From Lactobacillaceae bacterium (GTDB lineage: Bacteria > Bacillota > Bacilli > Lactobacillales > Lactobacillaceae), in contig JAISIV010000144.1 in NCBI GenBank assembly GCA_031261865.1, forward strand, positions 1-7,702: a stretch of DNA of 7,702 nt, in the 5' to 3' direction. Positions 1 to 5,270 of the stretch are shown piece after piece (position 1 is the stretch's first letter; each line of letters opens with the position of its first letter). A program made the translations under genes and the position numbers. Below the pieces are notes generated by a model, which saw nothing but the letters and a program-made list of their open reading frames with translations, was not told the DNA's origin and ran no database searches.

Positions 1-762
1 ACTAGTGGATCAATTCAAATTTTCGGTCACGATGTTCTAAAAGATCCAAACTACGCTCGTTCTGTTTTTGGATTAACAGGACAATATGCGTCGGTTGATG
101 AAGATTTATCTGCAAAAGAAAACCTGATGATTTTTTCAAGATTGAATGGATTGTCACGCAAGGATGCTAAAAAAAGAACGCAGGAATTATTAGAAGAATT
201 CTCATTGACGGATTCCGCTGACAAAGCTATTGAGAATTTTTCCGGTGGTATGCGTCGACGTTTAGATTTAGCAGTTAGTTTAATTGCAAGACCAGCCATC
301 ATCTTTTTGGATGAACCTACGACTGGCTTGGATCCAAGAACTCGATTACAAATGTGGGACACCATAAGGGCATTGGTCGATCTTGGGTCAACAATAATTC
401 TCACAACACAGTACTTAGAAGAAGCCGATCAGTTGGCCGATAGAGTAGCACTCATAGACCACGGCAAGTTGGTTACAATCGGCACACCTTTAGAGTTGAA
501 AGAAGAAATTGGTGGACTTACGTTACATATGGAGTTTAAAGATAGAGAGCAGACCGGAACGGCGGTTGGAATTATTGAAACTGAATTAAAAGTTGAAACC
601 GTAGTTAACGATAAAAATATCAATGTACCAATCAAAGATGTCAATGTCGTTTCAAGTGTCCTCCAAAAATTAAATGAAGTGGGACTTGATTTGAGTAATT
701 TAAATATTGAGCAGCCATCGCTAGACGACGTTTTCTTGAAGATGACAGTGGGGAAAAATTAA
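1..762 (+). CDS. ABC transporter ATP-binding protein, DrrA-like (5' partial)
   Basis: This is the nucleotide-binding subunit of an ABC exporter, which hydrolyses ATP at the inner face of the membrane to drive the permease encoded next. The frame is open from base 1, and the Walker A part lies upstream of the window, so the first ATG at 127 is internal and not the start. Visible motifs are the Q-loop glutamine at 82-84, the signature FSGGMRRRLDLA from 238, Walker B IIFLDEP with Asp-Glu at 310-315, and the D-loop GLDP. The switch position reads TTQYLEEAD, with Gln at 409-411 where many ABC ATPases have His. This is usual in the DrrA (daunorubicin-resistance) family, as is the C-terminal PSLDDVFLKMT. 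The stop abuts the permease ATG, so the two genes are one operon. The substrate cannot be read from the sequence; drug or lipid export is inferred from the family. Confidence 0.93.
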   Translation, partial: TSGSIQIFGHDVLKDPNYARSVFGLTGQYASVDEDLSAKENLMIFSRLNGLSRKDAKKRTQELLEEFSLTDSADKAIENFSGGMRRRLDLAVSLIARPAIIFLDEPTTGLDPRTRLQMWDTIRALVDLGSTIILTTQYLEEADQLADRVALIDHGKLVTIGTPLELKEEIGGLTLHMEFKDREQTGTAVGIIETELKVETVVNDKNINVPIKDVNVVSSVLQKLNEVGLDLSNLNIEQPSLDDVFLKMTVGKN

Positions 763-1539
763 ATGAATACACAAATAAGAAAAAATAATTTAATAGCCAA
801 TGTAGCAACAATGGCCTATAGAAATTTATTGAAAACATTACACAATCCAGATAAATTATTAGACGTCATCGTGCAACCAGTTTTGTTTATGGTTATGTTT
901 GGATATTTGTTTGGAGGTGCTATTTCAGGAAACGTTCATGCTTATTTACCAATCATTGTTCCCGGAATCCTAATGCAAGCTTTGATTTCTGCAGCAAGTG
1001 GATCGGGAAGTCAAATTAGTGACGATTTACATTCAGGTATTTATGATCGATTTAAGTCACTACCGATAGCTAATATTGCACCACTTGCTGGGCAGCTATT
1101 CGCAGACACTCTCCGCTTACTTATCGCTGCTGTGGCTTCTTTGATTACCGGATTTTTAATGGGCTGGCGTCCAGAAGCCCCTTTTCAGTGGGTTCTAGTG
1201 GTTTTGTTGCTCGATGTTTTTTTGGGATGGGCGCTCAGTTGGATTTTCCCTTTTTATGGCTTGATTGCAAAAAGTTCTAGTGTAGTCGAAAGTGTTTCTT
1301 TAATGACAATGCTTCTTTTAACTTTCTTATCTAATGCCTTCGTCCCGCTCAAAAGTCTATCTGGTGTCATGAAAATTGTTGTTGAGATTAATCCAATTAC
1401 GCATGTCATCAACTCCACTCGTTCTATGTTGAATCAAGGTATTTGGACAAATGAAGCTTGGATTGTCCTTATTGCTGGAGTAGTCGTAGTTTTGATTTTT
1501 GCCCCACTTACAGTGAGTGTTTATAACAAGAAAAATTAG
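763..1539 (+). CDS. ABC-2 type permease, DrrB-like
   Basis: This is the membrane subunit that pairs with the preceding ATPase, 258 residues long, the usual size for DrrB-type ABC-2 permeases. Six hydrophobic segments are visible at about residues 34-52, 62-80, 112-134, 143-166, 178-196 and 233-252. Between the second and third lies the cytoplasmic stretch with YDRFKSLPIA, the typical coupling region of this family (R-F-K-S-L-P). The motif LSNAFVP followed by INPITHVINSTR near residues 189-220 is also characteristic of ABC-2 permeases. The ATG directly follows the ATPase stop codon. GGGGAA at 750-755, seven bases before the ATG, is a good ribosome binding site. Together with the upstream gene it should form a homodimeric-type exporter (two ATPases, two permeases). 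The cargo is unknown. Confidence 0.93.
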   Translation: MNTQIRKNNLIANVATMAYRNLLKTLHNPDKLLDVIVQPVLFMVMFGYLFGGAISGNVHAYLPIIVPGILMQALISAASGSGSQISDDLHSGIYDRFKSLPIANIAPLAGQLFADTLRLLIAAVASLITGFLMGWRPEAPFQWVLVVLLLDVFLGWALSWIFPFYGLIAKSSSVVESVSLMTMLLLTFLSNAFVPLKSLSGVMKIVVEINPITHVINSTRSMLNQGIWTNEAWIVLIAGVVVVLIFAPLTVSVYNKKN

Positions 1540-1554
1540 TCGTATAGTGAAGTT

Positions 1555-1779
1555 ATGAAAGCAAAGACGGTTACAGTTAGACAAATTGAGGACGAATTTT
1601 TCGTTAACTTACCTGATGATTTCGGAGTACAAGCTAATGCGGAATTTTTGGCAGTTCATAAAAATGGTGCTCTAATTCTTGTTCCGAAAATTGAAAATCC
1701 ATTCGAGTCAATCGAGGAAGGATCAATAAAAGAATTAGAGGAATTTAATATTTTACCTGAGGAGTTTTCAAATGAGTAA
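1555..1779 (+). CDS. mazE: AbrB/MazE-like antitoxin of a type II toxin-antitoxin pair
   Basis: This 74-residue protein is followed, with overlap, by a MazF-family toxin, which makes the antitoxin role likely. The N-terminal half (about residues 1-45) has the short alternating strands of a SpoVT/AbrB swapped-hairpin DNA-binding domain: VTVRQI, then FFVNLPDDFGV, FLAVHKNGALILVPK. The C-terminal half (about 46-74) is acidic, rich in Glu and lacks a fold signature, as expected of the segment that wraps around and blocks the toxin. By analogy with the family it should repress its own operon and neutralise the toxin; the sequence does not prove this. The ATG lies 15 bases after the permease stop and has only a weak ribosome binding site (GTGAAG). 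It could be read from the exporter transcript or from its own promoter, and none is convincing. Confidence 0.8.
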   Translation: MKAKTVTVRQIEDEFFVNLPDDFGVQANAEFLAVHKNGALILVPKIENPFESIEEGSIKELEEFNILPEEFSNE

Positions 1780-2110
1780 GTTCAAACAAGGCGATATTGT
1801 TGTTATGAATTTCGATCCCTCAATTGGCGAAGAAATTAGAAAACGTCGTCCAGCTGTCGTGATTAGTTCGGACAAATATAATCTGGTTTCCGATTTGATA
1901 ATTGTCTCCCCGATAACATCTGAACTAAAAGACCTCCCCACTCGTTTTAACCTGAATGGTTATCAAGATGTGGAAGGTCAGGTTAACACTATGCAAATTT
2001 ATTCTGGCGATTCAGTTAAACGTGAAGCTAAAAAAGTTGATCACATGAAGGATCATGAACTGCTGCAAGTTCTGCAATTGCTTGGGAATAATTTTGATTT
2101 GTCACTTTGA
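1772..2110 (+). CDS. mazF: MazF/PemK-family endoribonuclease toxin
   Basis: This 112-residue protein is of normal MazF/PemK length. The family cleaves single-stranded mRNA at short motifs and arrests growth when the antitoxin is lost. The N-terminus reads GDIVVMNFDPSIGEE, then RKRRPAVVIS (Arg at about residues 25-26, the position of the catalytic Arg in E. coli MazF), then YNLVSDLIIVSPITS (Thr49 at the position of the family's catalytic Thr). The later block VEGQVNTMQIYSGDSVKREAKKVD matches the conserved second half of the fold. The key residues are present, so the toxin looks intact. Its ATG overlaps the end of the antitoxin gene by eight bases, and GAGGAG at 1759-1764 lies inside the antitoxin gene seven bases before the start. 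This points to coupled translation. The cleavage sequence cannot be predicted here. Confidence 0.92.
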   Translation: MSKFKQGDIVVMNFDPSIGEEIRKRRPAVVISSDKYNLVSDLIIVSPITSELKDLPTRFNLNGYQDVEGQVNTMQIYSGDSVKREAKKVDHMKDHELLQVLQLLGNNFDLSL

Positions 2111-2220
2111 TTTTTAGAAGAGTTAGTTTTGTCTCTTTTTTTATATTTCTCAATTCGCACGAATTACGCAAAATGGGAAGCCTACTTCCTAATTTGCATA
2201 ATTTATGTAAAATGGGAAGT
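2111..2220 (+). other. Intergenic region between mazF and the ATPase gene, repeat-bearing
   Basis: About 110 bases separate the toxin stop from the likely ATPase start. The first part is T-rich, with a weak A/U hairpin (2116-2122 with 2133-2139) running into T residues. It contains a TATATT at 2142-2147 that has no good -35 partner. A small perfect inverted repeat AATTCG-CA-CGAATT lies at 2152-2165. The second part holds the three 19-base arms described separately. The reading frame of the ATPase stays open through all of this region, back to a TTG at 2107, so part of it may be translated. Confidence 0.55.
2162..2219 (+). repeat. Three-arm repeat (+,-,+) able to form two mutually exclusive hairpins
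   Basis: Arm 1 is AATTACGCAAAATGGGAAG (2162-2180). Arm 2 is its imperfect reverse complement, CTTCCTAATTTGCATAATT (2185-2203), after a four-base loop CCTA. Arm 3, ATTTATGTAAAATGGGAAG (2201-2219), repeats arm 1 with three changes, and the last 11 bases are identical. Arms 1 and 2 pair over 19 positions with two mismatches and one wobble. Arms 2 and 3 pair over 15 positions (2185-2199 with 2205-2219) with one mismatch and two wobbles. Both hairpins cannot form at once because arm 2 is shared. The arm 1 to arm 3 offset is 39 bases, exactly 13 codons in the ATPase frame. Arm 3 ends one base before ATG 2221, so a role in expression of the ATPase gene is plausible but unproven. Protein-binding operators are the main alternative. 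Confidence 0.75.
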
Positions 2221-3414
2221 ATGATTAAACGAGAGCTAGAATCGTCACTCAAAAGATTACAAAAGACCATGCCCGTTCTTGCAGTCATTGGGCCAAGACA
2301 ATCGGGAAAAACAACTTTGATCAGAGAGGTATTCCCTGATTACGAATACTTTAACCTTGAAAAACAAGAAGACATAGATTTAATTTCAAAAAACCCAGAG
2401 AACTTTTTTAAAAATCATTCGAGAAATGTAATTCTGGATGAAGTGCAAAAAATGCCCGAACTACTATCGAGAATTATGATTACAGTCGACGAAACAAGAG
2501 CTTTAGGCAGTTTTGTCATTTCAGGATCTGAAAATCTTTTACTATCTGAAAAGATATCTCAATCACTCGCTGGTAGAGTTGGCTATGTTACGTTACTCCC
2601 GACATCCTTAAAAGAAAGATCTCTGGATCTGGATGATGACTATTTTTCAGATTCGATAATGGATAATTTGTTTAAAGGTGGCTATCCTGCCGTTTATCAA
2701 AATAATGTGATTCCGTCTGAATATTATTCAAATTATATTTCCACTTATATCGAGAGAGATGTAAGACAAGTTTTGAATATCAAAGATTTAGTTAGCTTTA
2801 GAAAACTGCTGGTGTTACTGGCAAATTCAGTTGGTTCAGAAGTGAATTATGCGACTCTATCAAAGCAGGTAGGCATATCCACGAAGACAATTCAAAATTG
2901 GTTATCAATTTTGGAGGCGACGTACATTATTTTTAGACTGCAACCATATTTTGATAATTTCGGAAAAAGAATCGTTAAATCGCCAAAAATATTTTTTTAT
3001 GACACAGGTATCTTGTTGTATCTCCTGGGATACAGTATGGATGATTTAGGACGTGATACGACACTTTACGGTCATGTCTTTGAAAATTTAGTTATCACAG
3101 AGGTAATTAAAAACCTGACAAACCTAAATATTCAACCCGATGTATATTTTTTCAAAGCATCATCTCAAGATGAAGTTGATTTAATAATTGGTCATGGATT
3201 CCGGCAGACATTAATCGAAATTAAATCAGCAAATATTGTTAACAGGAATTTCTTTAAGGGTTTGAACTATTATCAAGCGGTCGCCGCGGCAAAACATGAT
3301 GTCTCGAGACAATTTTTAATTTATAACGGCCAAAGAGAGAATGTTTCCGGCAGACAATTACTAAATTGGCAAGAAATAGATGAGGTTACTGACTACTACG
3401 ACAGCCAGAATTGA
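2221..3414 (+). CDS. AAA_14/DUF4143 ATPase with nuclease-like C-terminus
   Basis: From ATG 2221 the protein has 397 residues, normal for the COG1373-type family. Walker A is GPRQSGKTT (residues 24-32). Walker B is NVILDEVQ with Asp73-Glu74. A sensor-type ISGSE and SLAGR follow at about 108-128. A winged-helix-like segment is ATLSKQVGISTKTIQNWLSILEA at about 220-242. The C-terminal DUF4143 part has Glu288 in HVFENLV, Asp320 in DEVDLII and Glu333-x-Lys335 in LIEIKSA, the layout of a PD-(D/E)xK nuclease-like fold. The role of this family is poorly known, and activity is not assumed. The start is uncertain: the frame continues upstream through ATG 2212, ATG 2173 and TTG 2107, and none has a good ribosome binding site. 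ATG 2221 is chosen because MIKRELE matches the usual family N-terminus. The gene follows mazEF and is otherwise unlinked to its neighbours. Confidence 0.88.
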   Translation: MIKRELESSLKRLQKTMPVLAVIGPRQSGKTTLIREVFPDYEYFNLEKQEDIDLISKNPENFFKNHSRNVILDEVQKMPELLSRIMITVDETRALGSFVISGSENLLLSEKISQSLAGRVGYVTLLPTSLKERSLDLDDDYFSDSIMDNLFKGGYPAVYQNNVIPSEYYSNYISTYIERDVRQVLNIKDLVSFRKLLVLLANSVGSEVNYATLSKQVGISTKTIQNWLSILEATYIIFRLQPYFDNFGKRIVKSPKIFFYDTGILLYLLGYSMDDLGRDTTLYGHVFENLVITEVIKNLTNLNIQPDVYFFKASSQDEVDLIIGHGFRQTLIEIKSANIVNRNFFKGLNYYQAVAAAKHDVSRQFLIYNGQRENVSGRQLLNWQEIDEVTDYYDSQN

Positions 3415-3420
3415 TATACT
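3412..3420 (+). promoter_or_regulatory. Probable extended -10 promoter of the T-box/valS operon
   Basis: TG-A-TATACT is an extended -10 element with five of six matches to TATAAT, and its TGA is the stop codon of the ATPase gene. Transcription would start near 3426-3428, one to three bases before the first paired base of T-box Stem I at 3429. That placement is the main support. No strong -35 is seen; CTGACT at 3389-3394 is a partial match at a long 20-base spacing. Extended -10 promoters can work without a good -35. Confidence 0.7.
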
Positions 3421-3556
3421 AAAAACAACGTTAGAGGATTAGAAAAGTTTTTGAATTTTCAGAAAGCAAACGGCGATGTGAGTTTGTAATTCAGCTTTTT
3501 GAAGGTTGCTAATGGAAACATAAATTAATATTTAAGTGTTCGTCTAAAGATGAGAA

Positions 3557-3587
3557 CTCAGGTGGTACCACGTGGAAGCGCCCTGGG
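3557..3587 (+). promoter_or_regulatory. T-box antiterminator element
   Basis: CTCAGG (3557-3562) pairs with CCTGGG (3582-3587) as the lower helix, and CGT (3571-3573) with GCG (3578-3580) closes a GGAA tetraloop. Between them lies the conserved bulge TGGTACCA (3563-3570), where UGGU meets the free 3' end of the uncharged tRNA. The 3' strand (3579-3587) is shared with the terminator hairpin, so the two folds compete in the usual T-box way. Confidence 0.8.
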
Positions 3588-3609
3588 ATTTTATCTTTAG
3601 GCGTTTTTT
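3579..3609 (+). terminator. T-box intrinsic terminator
   Basis: CGCC (3579-3582) pairs with GGCG (3600-3603), T3584 with A3599, and GGGAT (3585-3589) with ATCTT (3593-3597), leaving a TTT loop. Six T residues (3604-3609) follow at once. This hairpin uses the 3' strand of the antiterminator, so it forms only when no uncharged tRNA is bound. An alternative and longer partner for the same 3' strand exists upstream at 3541-3551. Confidence 0.82.
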
Positions 3610-3627
3610 ATTTAAGTGGGAGAAAAA

Positions 3628-4041
3628 ATGGACAATCTTTACAACGAATACATCAACTCAGCTCGCGGAATGCTTTATCTAGCAACCTCAGAAAACAACC
3701 AACCTAGTGTTCGAGGAGTTGGTTTTTCAAAATCAGATACGAATGATAATGTTTTCTATATTGTCACTCAACCAACTTCAGCCAAAGTTGCTGAAATTAA
3801 AGCAAACTCAAATGCTGCATTCACAACCCCAATCGATATGGCTACGGGCATGCGTATGGGAAGCAATCGAGCAACTATTAAAGTTTCAGACAAAAAATGG
3901 GAAGACGTTGCTCATCTATTTACCAATCCAGGTTGGCATAACGGGCATCCTCATCCAGAAAATGAAATTGTGCTTGAATTGTCGTTCCCTTCAGTTGTTG
4001 TTCAAAGTTATGCGCAAGAACAATTGGAGATTGCTTTTTGA
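3628..4041 (+). CDS. Pyridoxamine 5'-phosphate oxidase-family (FMN split-barrel) protein
   Basis: This 137-residue protein has the features of a small PPOX/FMN-binding split barrel, a family of flavin-binding oxidoreductases and general-stress proteins. It opens with helix DNLYNEYINSARGMLYLATSENNQPSVRGVGF, where the alternating strands and the arginine of the PSVRGVGF turn resemble the flavin-binding start of the family. Later come YIVTQPTSAKVAEIKANSNAAFTTP and the C-terminal FTNPGWHNGHPHPENEIVLELSF. The substrate is unknown and true pyridoxamine-phosphate oxidase activity is not implied. ATG 3628 is preferred to the in-frame GTG at 3616 because GGGAG (3618-3622) lies five bases before it. 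The gene is the first after the T-box terminator and so should be induced by valine-tRNA shortage. Its end overlaps the start of the next gene. Confidence 0.85.
   Translation: MDNLYNEYINSARGMLYLATSENNQPSVRGVGFSKSDTNDNVFYIVTQPTSAKVAEIKANSNAAFTTPIDMATGMRMGSNRATIKVSDKKWEDVAHLFTNPGWHNGHPHPENEIVLELSFPSVVVQSYAQEQLEIAF
4026..4029 (+). promoter_or_regulatory. Ribosome binding site deciding a TTG start
   Basis: GGAG lies inside the end of the PPOX gene, eight bases before TTG 4038. No ATG exists in this frame until codon 38, within the first membrane segment, so this site and the TTGA overlap fix the start of the membrane protein. Confidence 0.65.
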
Positions 4042-4529
4042 CAAATGAAACGGATTCCCATATTGCCACACAAAATGATCAGCTTTTGAGTTGGTCAAGA
4101 ACGCAGAGAAACGTTTTAATTATCGGAGATGTAGGTTTTTGGGTTCTGATGATATGGATTCTATTAGCGACTTTCAACCCTCTTAATCCTAACGCTGGGG
4201 ACGGTCCGGGAACGATTGTCTTTGCCCTGGCGGGAATCATGTTGTTTTGGTTTTTATCCCTAGGAATCAAGCAATTAAAATTGGCAGGTATCCAGTTCAG
4301 AAAAATACTGAGTTGGTTGAATGGGTTGACAATTTATATCATCTTTGCAGCAATCTCTTTTATACTCCAGTTTTTTGTATTCAAAGGAGAAAATAAATTC
4401 TTAAATGATTTTGCTCCATTTGCTTATTTGTGGGCTCAGCCTGCGCTGATTGCTGTTTTTGTCATTAATCTAATCCTTATTTCGCGGTACAAACAAGCAA
4501 AGATAACCCTTATTAAGAAAGGAAAATAA
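4038..4529 (+). CDS. Four-helix integral membrane protein of unknown function
   Basis: This 163-residue protein matches no family I recognise. It has four hydrophobic segments at about residues 26-46 (VLIIGDVGFWVLMIWILLATF), 58-77, 95-115 and 129-149. The N-terminal tail of about 24 residues is polar, and the loop between helices 2 and 3 carries K78, K81, R88 and K89. The tail after helix 4 is also basic (R150 to K163). By the positive-inside rule both ends face the cytoplasm. Translation starts at TTG, whose last bases form the TGA stop of the PPOX gene (TTGA overlap), so the two are likely translationally coupled. Its stop overlaps the next ATG by one base (TAATG). Tight coupling on both sides suggests that the PPOX protein, this protein and the phosphatase are made together. 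Confidence 0.85.
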   Translation: MTNETDSHIATQNDQLLSWSRTQRNVLIIGDVGFWVLMIWILLATFNPLNPNAGDGPGTIVFALAGIMLFWFLSLGIKQLKLAGIQFRKILSWLNGLTIYIIFAAISFILQFFVFKGENKFLNDFAPFAYLWAQPALIAVFVINLILISRYKQAKITLIKKGK

Positions 4530-5269
4530 TGGAAAAACTCAGCTTACAGCAAATAAATAAATTAGGTGAATTTGTCCGCGGCGTTGGTCATGATTCATTG
4601 GATCAAGATTTTGAAGTTCATCAAAAACAAGTTCGGAACGACTTAGTAACGACGGTTGATGTCGGAAATGAACGCAAGCTAAAATCATTTATTCAAGAGA
4701 TGCGTCCCAAAGCCAATTTCATTGGTGAAGAATTAAGCCCAAGAGATGTCAGTTTAGATGGCGAAGTTTGGATGATTGATCCGATTGATGGCACGATGAA
4801 TTTTGTCAAAACCCACGACTATTTCGGAATCATGCTAGCCATGTATTACGATGGCGAACCGGTATTCGGAATGATTCTAGATGTGCCTGTCGATAAATTA
4901 GTTTGGGGACAAACCGGAGACGGCGTTTGGATTAATGACGAACAAGTAAAACCAATGCATCGCGATCGACTAGAAGATGGAATTTTATTATTATCGGCCC
5001 ACTCATTAATGGGGCTTTACGATCAGGAATATCCATTAGCTAGAAGAGCGTTAACAATCCGGATTTATGACGCGGCTTCAATTTCAATTATTCGAGTAAT
5101 TGAAGGAAAAGCTGCTGGATATCTCGCTTATTTAAAAACGTGGGATGTAGCTGCCGGATACGCGATCTTAAAAGAATTGGGATTGCCAGTTGTCACAATC
5201 GATGGAAAGAAAATTGATATTTTAAATCCCGGACAAGTCATGTTCGGTGTGAACCCAAAGGAGAAATAA
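4529..5269 (+). CDS. Inositol monophosphatase-family phosphatase
   Basis: This 246-residue protein belongs to the Mg-dependent, lithium-sensitive-type sugar/nucleotide phosphatase superfamily (inositol monophosphatase, CysQ, fructose-1,6-bisphosphatase-like). Metal-binding residues are visible: DLVTTVD at 38-44, Glu67-Glu68 in IGEELS, Asp84 and Asp87 in WMIDPIDGTMNF (81-92), and Asp206 in the WDVAAG motif (205-210). All the usual ligands are therefore present and the enzyme should be active. The substrate is not readable; related proteins act on inositol phosphates, PAP or NADP. The ATG is one base into the preceding stop (TAATG), and GGAAA precedes it as a modest ribosome binding site. The stop lies one base before valS. 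It is regulated, by inference, with valS through the T-box. Confidence 0.92.
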   Translation: MEKLSLQQINKLGEFVRGVGHDSLDQDFEVHQKQVRNDLVTTVDVGNERKLKSFIQEMRPKANFIGEELSPRDVSLDGEVWMIDPIDGTMNFVKTHDYFGIMLAMYYDGEPVFGMILDVPVDKLVWGQTGDGVWINDEQVKPMHRDRLEDGILLLSAHSLMGLYDQEYPLARRALTIRIYDAASISIIRVIEGKAAGYLAYLKTWDVAAGYAILKELGLPVVTIDGKKIDILNPGQVMFGVNPKEK

Positions 5270-5270
5270 T

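Larger units (their letters stand above)
3427..3609 (+). ncRNA. T-box leader, tRNA-Val specific (GUU specifier)
   Basis: This cis-acting leader senses uncharged tRNA-Val and lets transcription continue into the operon ending in valS. Stem I pairs CGTTAG 3429-3434 with 3509-3514, AGAAAAG-type bases 3442-3447 with 3495-3500, TTGAATT 3451-3457 with 3488-3494, and CAAAC 3467-3471 with 3482-3486. It closes a distal loop GGCGATGTGA. The internal loop on the 3' side reads GAAGGTTG (3501-3508), giving specifier GUU at 3505-3507 (Val) followed by a purine. A short Stem III is TAAAT/ATTTA (3521-3525, 3530-3534). The T-box sequence GGTGGTACCACG lies at 3561-3572, with UGGU (3563-3566) to pair with a tRNA ACCA end. 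Only six bases separate Stem I and Stem III, so Stem II and the Stem IIA/B pseudoknot are absent. The leader is therefore compact. Confidence 0.93.

Noticed and set aside
51..838. Minus-strand open frames opposite the ABC ATPase and permease start
   Set aside because: They are shadow frames of well-supported genes on the plus strand, with no domain or start signal of their own.
1521..1549. Own promoter of the toxin-antitoxin pair (TTATAA, 17 bases, TATAGT)
   Set aside because: The -10 TATAGT is fair, but the -35 matches only three of six positions and the start would make the antitoxin mRNA nearly leaderless. It is too weak to call.
2116..2147. Intrinsic terminator after mazF
   Set aside because: The seven-pair hairpin is almost all A-U with a ten-base loop and one wobble. 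The T run that follows is suggestive but the stem is too weak.
2162..2219. CRISPR array
   Set aside because: There are only three imperfect arms, one inverted, without unique spacers of even length and without cas genes nearby.
2107..2220. Extending the ATPase gene upstream to TTG 2107 (435 residues)
   Set aside because: The extra residues are not like the family N-terminus, no ribosome binding site precedes TTG 2107, and it overlaps the toxin stop. ATG 2173 and ATG 2212 remain possible but also lack a binding site.
3616..3627. GTG 3616 as start of the PPOX protein
   Set aside because: It falls within the ribosome binding site region of ATG 3628 and adds only four residues. The GGGAG spacing supports ATG 3628.
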